From JAAYJR01 sp964495655 (GTDB lineage Bacteria > Bacteroidota > Bacteroidia > Bacteroidales > Prolixibacteraceae), in NCBI GenBank assembly GCA_964495655.1, contig CAZBWK010000038.1, positions 1-34,915 on the forward strand: 34,915 nucleotides of DNA, given 5' to 3'. The position numbers and the translations under genes are program-made. This document shows, one piece after another, positions 25,436-34,296 of the stretch; the first letter of the stretch is position 1; each line of letters starts with the position of its first letter. The notes under the pieces are model-generated. The model searched no databases, had not been told where the DNA came from, and saw only the letters and a program-made list of their open reading frames with translations.

Positions 25436-25727
25436 CCTGGTGCCCTGATATTAACATAGAAAAACTTATAAAATATGCACATTCAAAAAATGCAGGTGCT
25501 ATTTTATGGGGTCTCCGGAAACCGCAGGACAAGAATTTGGAGGCTGCTGCAGATAAGTATCAGAATGGTTGCAGGTCCCATGGATTGTACTCACGTAGCA
25601 ATGGATAATGCCCAACCGGCAAATTTTTTTGTGCTTTGAACGTCTTATGAGCCAGAGTAACCGTTGCCACCATATTGCTATTTACATTGTATACGAAAGT
25701 CCATTACAGATATTGTCTGACACCCCT
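25426..25727 (+). pseudogene. GH97 glycosidase remnant, deleted and frameshifted
   Basis: Three pieces in different frames match the GH97 (SusB/alpha-galactosidase) catalytic region. 25426-25563 reads DINIEKLIKYAHSKNAGAIL then WGLRKPQDKNLEAAADKYQ. From 25562 comes RMVAGPMDCTHVAMDNAQPA. From 25641 comes RLMSQSNRCHHIAIYIVYES followed by PLQILSDTP. Family knowledge places about 100 residues, including catalytic acidic residues, between the first two pieces, so that part is deleted. The 5' half of the gene is absent and replaced by the integrase remnant at about 25430. Confidence 0.75.
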
Positions 25728-25845
25728 TGAAATTATTATTAAGAGGAAGAGTATACAGTATTTATATTTGAAAAATCCTAAACCATTTGTCGGTGCACGT
25801 AATCCGGAAACAGATGAATACCATATTTTATATCCGGGATGGTAA
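25717..25845 (+). pseudogene. Unidentified C-terminal coding remnant
   Basis: An open frame continuing from the GH97 remnant in another register ends at TAA 25843-25845 and reads YLKNPKPFVGARNPETDEYH then ILYPGW. It has no start. It does not look like the usual GH97 C-terminus and may come from a different gene joined by deletion. Confidence 0.3.
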
Positions 25846-25900
25846 AATTGCATTCACAAAAGGATTTTAGTTTAATATATTTTATAAAAACAAAAAGAAC

Positions 25901-25943
25901 AAAAGACTGTTTAAATTAAAATATTAATTTTAACAGTCTTTTT
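25901..25943 (+). terminator. Long hairpin terminator
   Basis: AAAAGACTGTT (25901-25911) pairs with AACAGTCTTTT (25932-25942), the interior AATTAAAAT/AATTTTAA extends the stem, and Ts follow. Probably the former terminator of the decayed gene before it. Confidence 0.7.
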
Positions 25944-26109
25944 CCTGGTAGCCATGCATGCTGAAATAACATTCAGCTCCGCTGAAACAGCTTACCCGAT
26001 TACAGGGTAATCTTTATTATAGGATTAGTTGTAATTCTGAACAGGAGAAAAGGCATAATATAAATTACCGTTGAACCGGACTCAATTATTAATTAAATAT
26101 ACCATTGAT
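25944..26109 (+). promoter_or_regulatory. Leader region of the ceramidase cluster with two small hairpins
   Basis: GCTGAA/TTCAGC (25960-25977) and GATTAC/GTAATC (25998-26012) form short hairpins upstream of the first ceramidase-like gene. No consensus TAnnTTTG promoter is seen here, so the start of transcription is unresolved. Confidence 0.25.
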
Positions 26110-27702
26110 ATGAAAGGAATTAATAAAGAAACACGACGAAGTTTCATAAAAAAATCAACAGGGGCAACAGCTGCTTTTGTGATTCCGGGCTTGTTCCCGC
26201 TCACTAATTCAGCAAGAACAGCTGAACAAAGCAATCCGAACCCTGTCTCTTCTGAACAACAGTACATGTTAACCGGTTTTGCAGAGACAGATATCACCCC
26301 TGATCTGGGTATGGAGCAACCCGGGGGATATGGTAAAAACTTCCACAAGACCATTCACGATCCATGCAAAGTAAGAGCAGTAGTCTTTGACGATGGTAAA
26401 AACAGTGTTGCATTGGTTGGCATTGATGCTCTCATTGTGCCCAGGCACCTTGTACTGTCGGCACGAAAAAAGGTTGAACAGAAGTGTAATATCAGCGGTG
26501 ATGCGGTTTTAATTGCAGCTTCCCACTCACACTCTTCAGGCCCTACAGGGATGGTACAGCCCGGAGAGTATGACCATGCAGATGAATTCGTCAGAACACT
26601 TGCTTACGAAAAATCTTCCTGTGCCGACCCAAAATATCTTGAAACAGTCGAAAACGGTATCGCAGATGCTGTATGCAGGGCTTATAACTCACGCAGTGAA
26701 TCATTGGTTGGCGTTGGCAAGGGAATAGAAGACAATGTTGCTTTCAACCGCAGGTTCAGAATGAAAAACGGTATGTCTATAACACACCCCGGCCAGGGAA
26801 ATCCGGATATCATCGAACCAGCAGGACCAGTAGATCCTGAAGTGGGAGTGATCGGCGTGTGGGATAAAGATGGTAAGTGCACAGGATGTGTTGTTAATTA
26901 TGCATGCCATGCAACAACTAACCCGGGAGGAATATCTGCCAACTGGATTTACTATATGGAGCAGACCATTCAGGGAGCAATGGGCCCTGACTGTGTGGTG
27001 GTTTTTACTGCCGGAGCCAACGGTGATGTAACACAGGTAAATAACCTGAGCCCATACCTTAATCCAAGAGGTGAAGACTGGACACGTTTTGTCGGAGCCC
27101 AGGTCGGAGCAGAAGCAGTCAGAGTCCTGCTGAATATGCCCCGCGGAATATTGACACCTCTAAATGCCCAAACAAAGATAATGAATATCGACAGGCGTAA
27201 GCCGGATCCGGAGCGGGTGAAAAAGTGCTATGATATGGTTAAAAAATCACCTCAGGAAGTTGGTTCTACAGAATGGACCTTTGCCAAAGAGATTGTCATG
27301 CTCGATGCAAGCCTGAAAAAAGATACAAAAACGGAAGTAGAAGTACAGGCGGTGCAGGTAGGACCTGCTGTATTTGTAACTAACCCGGCAGAATTCTTTT
27401 GCCAACTGGGACTTAATATCAAAAAGCAGAGCCGTTTTAACTATACTTTTCCCGTTGAACTGGCAAACGGCTGCGTAGGATATGTACCTACCAAAGAGGC
27501 CTTCGGACCAAATGGAGGAGGATATGAAACCCGCCTGACTTCCTACAGTAACCTTGAAATTGATGCAGGTAATAAAATTGTTGATGCAGGTGTAGAACTG
27601 ACAAGAAGAATGAGTCCGGGCTCTGAACCGCAATTTCAGCCGGCCCCGCCGTTCAGTGGCAAGCCATGGGAATATGGAAATGTAAAACCAGAGCTTAAAT
27701 GA
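26110..27702 (+). CDS. Exported neutral-ceramidase-like amidohydrolase, copy 1
   Basis: 530 residues from ATG 26110; a TTG 13 codons upstream would put extra residues before the signal. A twin-arginine signal (TRRSFIKKS then a hydrophobic stretch) predicts Tat export. The body matches the N-terminal domain of neutral/alkaline ceramidases: GFAETDITP, the zinc-site SHSHSSGP, NYACHATTNP, TAGANGDVTQ, NPAEFF and GYVPTKEAF. The C-terminal immunoglobulin-like domain of true ceramidases seems absent. It could cleave N-acyl-sphingosine or another amide. The gene overlaps the longest reading of the next by 4 bases, so the two are co-expressed. Confidence 0.82.
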   Translation: MKGINKETRRSFIKKSTGATAAFVIPGLFPLTNSARTAEQSNPNPVSSEQQYMLTGFAETDITPDLGMEQPGGYGKNFHKTIHDPCKVRAVVFDDGKNSVALVGIDALIVPRHLVLSARKKVEQKCNISGDAVLIAASHSHSSGPTGMVQPGEYDHADEFVRTLAYEKSSCADPKYLETVENGIADAVCRAYNSRSESLVGVGKGIEDNVAFNRRFRMKNGMSITHPGQGNPDIIEPAGPVDPEVGVIGVWDKDGKCTGCVVNYACHATTNPGGISANWIYYMEQTIQGAMGPDCVVVFTAGANGDVTQVNNLSPYLNPRGEDWTRFVGAQVGAEAVRVLLNMPRGILTPLNAQTKIMNIDRRKPDPERVKKCYDMVKKSPQEVGSTEWTFAKEIVMLDASLKKDTKTEVEVQAVQVGPAVFVTNPAEFFCQLGLNIKKQSRFNYTFPVELANGCVGYVPTKEAFGPNGGGYETRLTSYSNLEIDAGNKIVDAGVELTRRMSPGSEPQFQPAPPFSGKPWEYGNVKPELK

Positions 27703-27737
27703 CAAAATATTTTAAGATAAAATTTAAATTTAAAGTT

Positions 27738-29183
27738 ATGAAACTTATAAAAATGCTATCCCGATTTTTTCGTTATCTGATGATGTTCATAATATTGATA
27801 AGCGTACAGATAACAAGTGCTAAAACTTCTCCCGGAGAAAATCTCCCTGAAGACCAGGGCAAGGTGTTCCGGGCAGGAGCTGCAATGAGTAATATAACCC
27901 CTCCCCTGGGAGTAGGTATTGTTGGCGGATGGGGAACTCCGTCAGCTACACACATTCATGATGAACTGCATGCACGTTGCCTGGTGCTGGATGACAGCGA
28001 AACAAAACTTGTATTTATAATTGTTGATAATCTCGGATTAAGCCGGGAGGTTATCGACCAGGCCAAAGGGCTGATCACTAATGAAACAGAAATCCCGGCC
28101 TCTAATGTGCTGATCTCCGCTATTCACACACACTCAGGGCCCAGGGCTGAAGGTGATTATCAAAAATTCCTTGTCAGGCGCATGGCCGATGTTGTAAGGA
28201 TCGCCCTGAACAATCTTGAACCTGCTAATATTGGCTGGGGTGTGGGAAGCGTGCCCGACCATGTTTTCGTCCGCAGATGGGTTATGAAACCCGGCACTGA
28301 CCTTCCTGATCCTTTTGGCGGACAGGATAGGGTTAAAATGAATCCCGGACATAACAATCCCGGTTTGTTAAAACCTGCTGCAGAACCCGATACCGATGTG
28401 TCATTTATTTCGGTCAAATCAAAAGATGGAAGACCTATTGCCCTTTTGGGAAATTATTCACTCCACTATGTCGGAGGAGTTCCTTCAGGGCATATTTCAG
28501 CTGATTATTTTGCTGTATTTGCAGACAGGATACAGGAATTACTCAAAGCAGACAGACAGGATCCCCCATTTGTTGGAATGATGTCTAACGGCACATCAGG
28601 AGATGTCAACAATATCAATTATGCCGGCGAACCCGAAAGAAATCCTCCCTATGCAAAGATGAGGCGCGTCGCCGAGGATGTGGCACGTGAGGTATTCCGT
28701 GTCCACAATCAAATAGAATTCCATGACTGGGTGCCATTGAAGGCCGCATGCGAGGAACTGACACTTAATGTGCGTAAACCTGATCAGAAGATGATCGCAA
28801 ATGCACAGGATGTACTGAAAAGGCCTGATGATGTAAAAACAAATCGTCCGCATGAAAAAGTGTATGCAGAAAGAATAACAAGATTACTGGAATGGCCTGA
28901 CCAGATCGACATTGTGTTGCAAACATTTGGAATCGGCGACCTCGGTATAGCCACAACACCTTTTGAAACTTTCTCGGATACAGGATTGGAGATAAAGGCA
29001 AAAAGCCCGTTTAAAACTACTTTCACAATTGAACTTGCTAATGGTTATTACGGATATCTGCCCACTCCGGAACAACATGAACTTGGAGGATATGAAACAT
29101 GGATGGGAACGAGCCGCGTTGAAAAAGATGCATCTGTTAAAGTAGTTGCAAAGCTTCTGAGTATGTTCTCTTCAATAAAATAA
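27738..29183 (+). CDS. Exported neutral-ceramidase-like amidohydrolase, copy 2
   Basis: 481 residues from ATG 27738, where a Sec signal begins (MKLIKMLSRFFRYLMMFIIL, cleavage near ITSA-KT). An in-frame ATG at 27699 overlaps the previous stop (ATGA). The body has the ceramidase motifs AAMSNITPP, AIHTHSGP, NYSLHYVGG, NGTSGDVNN, TPFETFS and LANGYYGYLPT. It is clearly paralogous to the upstream protein but diverged, and uses a different export route (Sec versus Tat). Followed by a terminator at 29190-29230. Confidence 0.82.
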   Translation: MKLIKMLSRFFRYLMMFIILISVQITSAKTSPGENLPEDQGKVFRAGAAMSNITPPLGVGIVGGWGTPSATHIHDELHARCLVLDDSETKLVFIIVDNLGLSREVIDQAKGLITNETEIPASNVLISAIHTHSGPRAEGDYQKFLVRRMADVVRIALNNLEPANIGWGVGSVPDHVFVRRWVMKPGTDLPDPFGGQDRVKMNPGHNNPGLLKPAAEPDTDVSFISVKSKDGRPIALLGNYSLHYVGGVPSGHISADYFAVFADRIQELLKADRQDPPFVGMMSNGTSGDVNNINYAGEPERNPPYAKMRRVAEDVAREVFRVHNQIEFHDWVPLKAACEELTLNVRKPDQKMIANAQDVLKRPDDVKTNRPHEKVYAERITRLLEWPDQIDIVLQTFGIGDLGIATTPFETFSDTGLEIKAKSPFKTTFTIELANGYYGYLPTPEQHELGGYETWMGTSRVEKDASVKVVAKLLSMFSSIK

Positions 29184-29189
29184 TTGCAT

Positions 29190-29230
29190 AAAAACCGGGT
29201 TGCATATTCAAAATTTCAACCCGGTTTTTT
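29190..29230 (+). terminator. Intrinsic terminator after the ceramidase pair
   Basis: AAAACCGGGTTG (29191-29202) pairs with CAACCCGGTTTT (29218-29229 region) around a 15-base loop and ends in six Ts. Confidence 0.85.
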
Positions 29231-29269
29231 AGAAGTAACAATCATTTTTATAATTAAACTAACTGAAAT

Positions 29270-30280
29270 ATGTCAGACATAACAAGACGAAATTTTGTAA
29301 ATATGGCAGCCGGAATACCCGGACTGGTAACCGCCAACTCTCTCTTTAGTAACGATCCTCTTAATAAAAGCAATCCGGCACAATTCAATCCCTCAGATAC
29401 ATATATGCAAAGTTTTCGTGTCGCCGCTATTTCGACCCGCAGTCAGGAAGGTAAGCCTGAAGAAAACATGGAACACCTGGCCTCCTGGGTTGCAAAAGCG
29501 AGTGAAAAAGATCCTGCACTGATATGCTTTCCTGAATTATGTGTTACCGGTTATGTACTCGGGAGGAAAATATGGGAAGCTGCCGAAGCAATACCCGGTC
29601 CTTCTACAGTGAAACTCGAAGCTTTAGCCAAACAGTACAAGACGATAATTGCTGCAGGTATTGCTGAAATGGACAAAGGAATAGTGTATAATACTTATGT
29701 ACTGGTTGGACCAGACGGCTATATAGGTAAATCGCGTAAAATGCACATCCCCCCTGCAGAGGTGGGGTCATGGCGCGGAGGAGGAGTCCCGCCTGTAATA
29801 GATATAGGAATTGCAAAAGTAGGGGTTAATATATGCTTTGATAACTGGCTGCCGGAATCTGCCAGGCTGGTAGCCCTCCAGGGTGCAGAAATAATACTGG
29901 CTCCTTATGTTTGGGGGGGAGGCAGGCTGGGAAATCCACCTGACTATGCAGAACGAAACAGAAAACAGAAAGATTATTCATCCAGAACACTGCCGGGAAG
30001 GGCAATTGATAACGGGGCTTTCCTGATATTTGTCAATGATTGCGGGATGGCCACATCGGGGGAATACCGCGAAGCAACTATTCTGATATATAGTCCCGAA
30101 GGAAAACTTATCGCTGAATCGCCCGACGATGCCGACGGAGAGGTAATGGTTGTGGCAGACCTCGACCGGAAAATACTGGTTGACCGCCGTTCCCAGGGAG
30201 TTTTTCATACCCGCTTCCGCCGTCCGGAGCTATATAAATTACTATCAGAAGGCGATATAGGGCCGCAGGATCCACGGTAA
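29270..30280 (+). CDS. Tat-exported nitrilase-superfamily amidase
   Basis: 336 residues. The N-terminus has DITRRNFVNMAAG, a twin-arginine motif. The carbon-nitrogen hydrolase domain starts near residue 48; the triad is Glu89 in CFPELCVTGY, Lys157 in SRKMHI and Cys189 in GVNICFDNW. These enzymes hydrolyse amides or N-carbamoyl groups. Its extracytoplasmic location and position after two ceramidase-like amidohydrolases suggest work on the same exported amide substrate (inference). It has its own terminator upstream and downstream, so it may be separately transcribed. Confidence 0.87.
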   Translation: MSDITRRNFVNMAAGIPGLVTANSLFSNDPLNKSNPAQFNPSDTYMQSFRVAAISTRSQEGKPEENMEHLASWVAKASEKDPALICFPELCVTGYVLGRKIWEAAEAIPGPSTVKLEALAKQYKTIIAAGIAEMDKGIVYNTYVLVGPDGYIGKSRKMHIPPAEVGSWRGGGVPPVIDIGIAKVGVNICFDNWLPESARLVALQGAEIILAPYVWGGGRLGNPPDYAERNRKQKDYSSRTLPGRAIDNGAFLIFVNDCGMATSGEYREATILIYSPEGKLIAESPDDADGEVMVVADLDRKILVDRRSQGVFHTRFRRPELYKLLSEGDIGPQDPR

Positions 30281-30319
30281 ATAAAGGCATGATGTTGATC
30301 CTGTCCCTAAAAATTAAGG

Positions 30320-30361
30320 GGCCTTCCTGAATTGTGCAAAACATATCAGGAAGGCCTTTTT
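30320..30361 (+). terminator. Intrinsic terminator
   Basis: GGCCTTCCTGA (30320-30330) pairs with TCAGGAAGGCC (30346-30356), followed by TTTTT. Ends the amidase transcript; the convergent GH3 gene stops 52 bases further on. Confidence 0.9.
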
Positions 30362-30412
30362 ATAATCTTATCTCCGACACACGTTTTGAAAAAGTTTCGC
30401 CACTTGAATAAT

Positions 30413-32653
30413 TTATCTGAATTCGAATTTTCCGTGCAGGCCTTCTGCAGAATCCGGTCCTATCCAGACATCAAATTCGCCCTGCTCGGTGACATATTCT
30501 TTCCCGTTAAAAAATTCCAGGTCAGCAGTGTTAATATAAAATTCAACTCTCTTACTTTCGCCGGGATTCAGGTAAATTTTTCTGAATCCTTTAAGCTCTT
30601 TTATTGGCCTTGTAACAGTCCCTACACGGTCGCGGATATAGAGTTGTACAATTTCCCCGTTACCAATATTACCAATATTTTGTACATCAGCAGAAACTGT
30701 AATGGAATTGTTCAAAGTCAGAACAGTATCAGAAAGAGTTAAACCGGAATATTGAAACTTAGTATAGGACAGTCCGTATCCAAATGGAAACAATGGATCA
30801 ATGCCGTAATCAATATGCATTGATTTAAAGCCCATGGATAATTGTTTACTGTTTCTGGGAATATCATCGATATTAATATAATCTTTTTTTGTTGCCGGCC
30901 TCCCTGTATTTTTTCTGTAATAATAAAACGGAATCTGCCCGGCTCCTTTTACAAAAGTAACCGGCAACTTTCCTGTCGGACTGAAATCCCCGAAAACCAG
31001 GTCAGCAATAGCAGGTCCGGCCATAGTACCGGGATGCCATGCGTACAGAACGGCATCTGCAAGCTCCACTTCTTTCCGGATAGCCAGGGGTCTCCCCGCC
31101 ATTACAATTATAATCAATGGTTTCCCTGTATTTTTCAGTTCTGTGATCAGTTCTGTCTGGATTCCGGGTAAATCAATCATTCCGCGTGAATTGGCCTCAC
31201 CGGAAAGAATCGACTCTTCACCTGCAAAAAACAGTACAGCTTCAGATTTTTTTGCTGCAGCTATTGCATCGGCAAATCCATTTTTTGATTTATCTCGACT
31301 GTATTCCAGTCCGGCAGCAAAATTCATTCTTTCACCCAATAGATTTGATATGGTGGTTTTTGGTGTCTCTGAATCTTCTTCATTCCCGTCAAAGATCCAT
31401 GTTCCCAACTGGTCGTGGGGGGCATCGGCCAGGGGACCTATGACCGCAAGCGATCTGATATTTTTAGAAAGCGGAAGTATTTGGTTACTGTTTTTCAGTA
31501 AGACCATACTGTTTCTGGCAAGTTCGCGGGCAAGAGCCAGGTGTGATTCTGCCAGAATTGTATCCCGGCTCAGAGAATTATTTTCAAAGGATTTGTTGAA
31601 TAATCCCAATTTAAACTTGACATTTAAAATATTGGCTACTCTTTCATCTATTAATGATTCATCTATTTCCCCTTCTTCGATCAAAATTTTCAGATACTCT
31701 TTATAGGCAGTCGATGCCATTTCCATATCAACACCAGCTTTTACTGCTATTTCAGCCGCATGCTTTTTATCAGCGGCATAGCCATGCGGAATAAGCTCTT
31801 CTATGGAAGCCCAGTCACTCACTACCATCCCTTTAAAATTCCACTCATTACGCAAAACAGTATTGAGAATAAAATCATTACCTGTTGCCGGAACCCCGTT
31901 TAAATCGTTAAATCCCGTCATAAAAGTTAAGACTCCGGCATCCATTGCTGCTTTAAATGGTTTTAAATGAACATCCCTTAATAATATTTCGGGAATGTAT
32001 GTTGTATTGTAATCCCTTCCGGCTTCGGTCATGCCGTAACCTGCAAAATGTTTGGCACATGCAGCTAAAGAACCAGGTTCCTTTAAATCCCCCTGGATTC
32101 CTTTGACCATAGCTTTTGCATATTGTGATGTTAAAAACGGATCTTCTCCCATAGTTTCAGCAATCCTTCCCCAGCGTGGATCCCAGGTTATATCAATCAT
32201 GGGTGCAAAGGTCCAGTTTATCCCCATTGATGCTGCTTCAATTGCTGAAATGCGCATAGCCTTTTTTACCATTGCCGTATCCCAGGAAGATGCCATTCCC
32301 AACGGAATCGGAAAGATAGTTCTGTAACCGTGAATAACATCACGCCCAAATAAGAGGGGAATTCCAAGCCGGCTCTCTTCCATGGCGATACGCTGCAGTT
32401 CTCTTACCCGTTCGGTTCCCTGGATATTCAAAAACGAGCCGACCTTACCATCCCTTACAGCCTCTTGCAACTCTTCCTCATTGGAATAAAATCCATCGGA
32501 ACCCTGAAACATCTGTCCGATCTTCTCATCAATGGTCATCTGGTCTATCAAATGAAATACACGCTGGTCGTATTGATCATCTCTGTCTCCTCTTTGCCTG
32601 GTACATGATGAAAAAAACAGCAATATCACAACTACAGGAAATATTAATTTCAT
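30413..32653 (-). CDS. bglX: Glycoside hydrolase family 3 beta-glucosidase lipoprotein
   Basis: 746 residues from ATG 32653. The lipoprotein signal MKLIFPVVVILLFFSSC puts Cys17 at the lipobox; a longer frame from 32758 would bury the signal and is rejected. GH3 landmarks: KHFAGYG (Lys201-His202), nucleophile Asp280 in VVSDWAS, the second alpha/beta sandwich domain (~385-600) and a C-terminal fibronectin-III-like domain. It trims glucose from beta-glucan oligosaccharides, probably in the periplasm. Neighbouring GH16 endo-glucanase suggests laminarin or mixed-linkage glucan. Confidence 0.92.
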   Translation of the reverse strand: MKLIFPVVVILLFFSSCTRQRGDRDDQYDQRVFHLIDQMTIDEKIGQMFQGSDGFYSNEEELQEAVRDGKVGSFLNIQGTERVRELQRIAMEESRLGIPLLFGRDVIHGYRTIFPIPLGMASSWDTAMVKKAMRISAIEAASMGINWTFAPMIDITWDPRWGRIAETMGEDPFLTSQYAKAMVKGIQGDLKEPGSLAACAKHFAGYGMTEAGRDYNTTYIPEILLRDVHLKPFKAAMDAGVLTFMTGFNDLNGVPATGNDFILNTVLRNEWNFKGMVVSDWASIEELIPHGYAADKKHAAEIAVKAGVDMEMASTAYKEYLKILIEEGEIDESLIDERVANILNVKFKLGLFNKSFENNSLSRDTILAESHLALARELARNSMVLLKNSNQILPLSKNIRSLAVIGPLADAPHDQLGTWIFDGNEEDSETPKTTISNLLGERMNFAAGLEYSRDKSKNGFADAIAAAKKSEAVLFFAGEESILSGEANSRGMIDLPGIQTELITELKNTGKPLIIIVMAGRPLAIRKEVELADAVLYAWHPGTMAGPAIADLVFGDFSPTGKLPVTFVKGAGQIPFYYYRKNTGRPATKKDYINIDDIPRNSKQLSMGFKSMHIDYGIDPLFPFGYGLSYTKFQYSGLTLSDTVLTLNNSITVSADVQNIGNIGNGEIVQLYIRDRVGTVTRPIKELKGFRKIYLNPGESKRVEFYINTADLEFFNGKEYVTEQGEFDVWIGPDSAEGLHGKFEFR

Positions 32654-32802
32654 TATTCTATGCTTTTGTATTTTATTTTTAATTTCCGGCTTGATGTCTG
32701 AGTCTGGTTTTAATAATAGAATATACGCTGAAGAGAGGATTATAGAATTTTGTGCCATGAGTATTTTAAATAATATATTATATATCCGGGTACAATGGTT
32801 TT

Positions 32803-34152
32803 TTACAAAGGTTCCTGATAAACCTTCACATAATCAACTTCCATGGTTTGCGGAAAGATTGCATTGTCAATACCCTGTGCTCCTCCCCATGTGCCACCAA
32901 CGGCAATGTTCAGAATAAAGAAGAATGGTTGGTCAAATGGCCATGTATTACTGTTTTTATTTGCAGGAGCATAAGTGTAGGTGATATTCCCGGGAGTGTC
33001 AATATAAAAACTGATATATTTTTCAGTCCATATTATTCCGTAATTGTGAAACTCTTCCTCACAACTCTCTAAAGAAACTGTTACCCCGTTAACGGAGTTA
33101 CCGTAACTTGACGGAGTATGCAGAGTTGAATGGACTGTGTTTGGCTCATATCCTACATACTCCATGATATCAATTTCACCACAGGCAGGCCATCCCGCAG
33201 ATTTAAAATTGCTTCCAAGCATCCAGATAGCCGGCCATATACCTTTTCCTGAAGGCAGCTTTGCCCTTATCTCCATTCTTCCGTATCTGAATTCTTTTTT
33301 ATTCATGGTAATAATGCGAGAAGAAGTATATGAACCTGGCTGCTTCTCATCATTTACCTTTCGGGCTGTAATTATCAATTTACCATTGACGATCTCAGCA
33401 TTCTCACCACTTGTATAGTTCTGTAATTCATTGTTTCCCCAGCCTCCTGCTCCTGTTTCAAAAGTCCAGTCCTCAGGATTAACTGAGGATCCGTTGAATT
33501 TATCTTCCCATACAAGAATAAGTTTATCCGGATAATCTTCATCATCCTCAGAGATTGTCACTGTTTTTTCGGACGAAAAGGTATCCGTTCCTTTTGTCAC
33601 ATATAATTCAATTTTATGCTGGCCACGGAATGGGAAATAGGCCCGTAACTCTTCGGCATTTTCAACTTCACGGTTCCGGTAAATCCATTTGAATGAATCG
33701 TAATTTCCGGTAGTTTTGTTTTCCAGAAGAACATAGTTTGGATCTTCAGGATCAATTTCCGCACTGAAGCCGATCCTCAGATCATCGGATACAACCGAGA
33801 TGGTTTTTGTGGCAGACTGACTTTGGCCTGTATAATTGTATACAACCAATCTGACCTCATAATCACCTGCCAGTGGATAATATACTTCCACTTTTTTATT
33901 TTTATCAGTTGTGGATAATGTATCTCCATTTCCGAAGTCCCAGAAAAGTGAGTAGTATTCTCCTTCTGATTCACTGGTGAATCTGACTCGATTATTATCA
34001 ATAAAATCGTAACTGAAATCCGCTGAAAAGTTATATCCATTCTCCCTTTCGCAGCCGGTAAGTAATGATATGAAAATTAAAAGAAAAAGCATGATTGTAA
34101 ATTTTCCGGATACTCTGTTTCTTATTAACCAATTAAAAAAATTATTTCCCAT
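32803..34152 (-). CDS. GH16 endo-beta-glucanase lipoprotein with PKD-like domains
   Basis: 449 residues. Lipobox LLTGC (Cys34) after a hydrophobic stretch; the start could also be Met21. Two PKD-like modules (~41-121, with WDFGNGD, and ~126-202) precede the GH16 domain (~212-449). Catalytic residues lie in GEIDIMEYVG: Glu326, Asp328, Glu331. This layout is typical of surface laminarinases (beta-1,3-glucanases) in Bacteroidota glycan-utilisation loci. It lies 149 bases upstream of the GH3 gene on the same strand. Confidence 0.92.
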   Translation of the reverse strand: MGNNFFNWLIRNRVSGKFTIMLFLLIFISLLTGCERENGYNFSADFSYDFIDNNRVRFTSESEGEYYSLFWDFGNGDTLSTTDKNKKVEVYYPLAGDYEVRLVVYNYTGQSQSATKTISVVSDDLRIGFSAEIDPEDPNYVLLENKTTGNYDSFKWIYRNREVENAEELRAYFPFRGQHKIELYVTKGTDTFSSEKTVTISEDDEDYPDKLILVWEDKFNGSSVNPEDWTFETGAGGWGNNELQNYTSGENAEIVNGKLIITARKVNDEKQPGSYTSSRIITMNKKEFRYGRMEIRAKLPSGKGIWPAIWMLGSNFKSAGWPACGEIDIMEYVGYEPNTVHSTLHTPSSYGNSVNGVTVSLESCEEEFHNYGIIWTEKYISFYIDTPGNITYTYAPANKNSNTWPFDQPFFFILNIAVGGTWGGAQGIDNAIFPQTMEVDYVKVYQEPL

Positions 34153-34185
34153 CAGTGTCCTGATTAAAATTCAAAAAGCGGAATT

Positions 34186-34237
34186 AAAAGACGTTGTTAT
34201 CCGGAAATTTATCGAATCCGTCAGAGCAACGTCTTTT
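34186..34237 (-). terminator. Hairpin between the glycan-binding gene and GH16
   Basis: AAAAGACGTTG (34186-34196) and CAACGTCTTTT (34227-34237) form an 11-base-pair stem with a 30-base loop. On the minus strand it ends in TTTT then AATT, so it is a weak terminator or an mRNA-processing/attenuating hairpin that sets relative expression of the two genes. Confidence 0.45.
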
Positions 34238-34296
34238 AAAATTTATTCGCCTGCAACTTGTCTGTGAACAAGAACTCAGAATCTTTATTGTTTACT

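Noticed and set aside
25436..25532. N-terminal extension of the integrase remnant to 25532
   Set aside because: This part is the antisense of the GH97 remnant and does not resemble an integrase N-terminus.
25426..25608. An intact small plus-strand gene of about 80 codons starting at 25366
   Set aside because: Its first 20 residues are antisense to the integrase remnant and the rest is a GH97 fragment; it is a chance fusion of two pseudogenes.
24090..26100. A CRISPR array or a second tRNA-derived attachment repeat
   Set aside because: I looked for regularly spaced repeats and for a copy of the tRNA-Leu 3' end and saw neither.
28596..29078. Several overlapping minus-strand ORFs opposite the second ceramidase-like gene
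   Set aside because: All are shadows of a well-supported coding gene; none has a recognisable domain.
32654..32758. Longer start for the GH3 beta-glucosidase
   Set aside because: It would place 35 residues ahead of a clear lipoprotein signal peptide.
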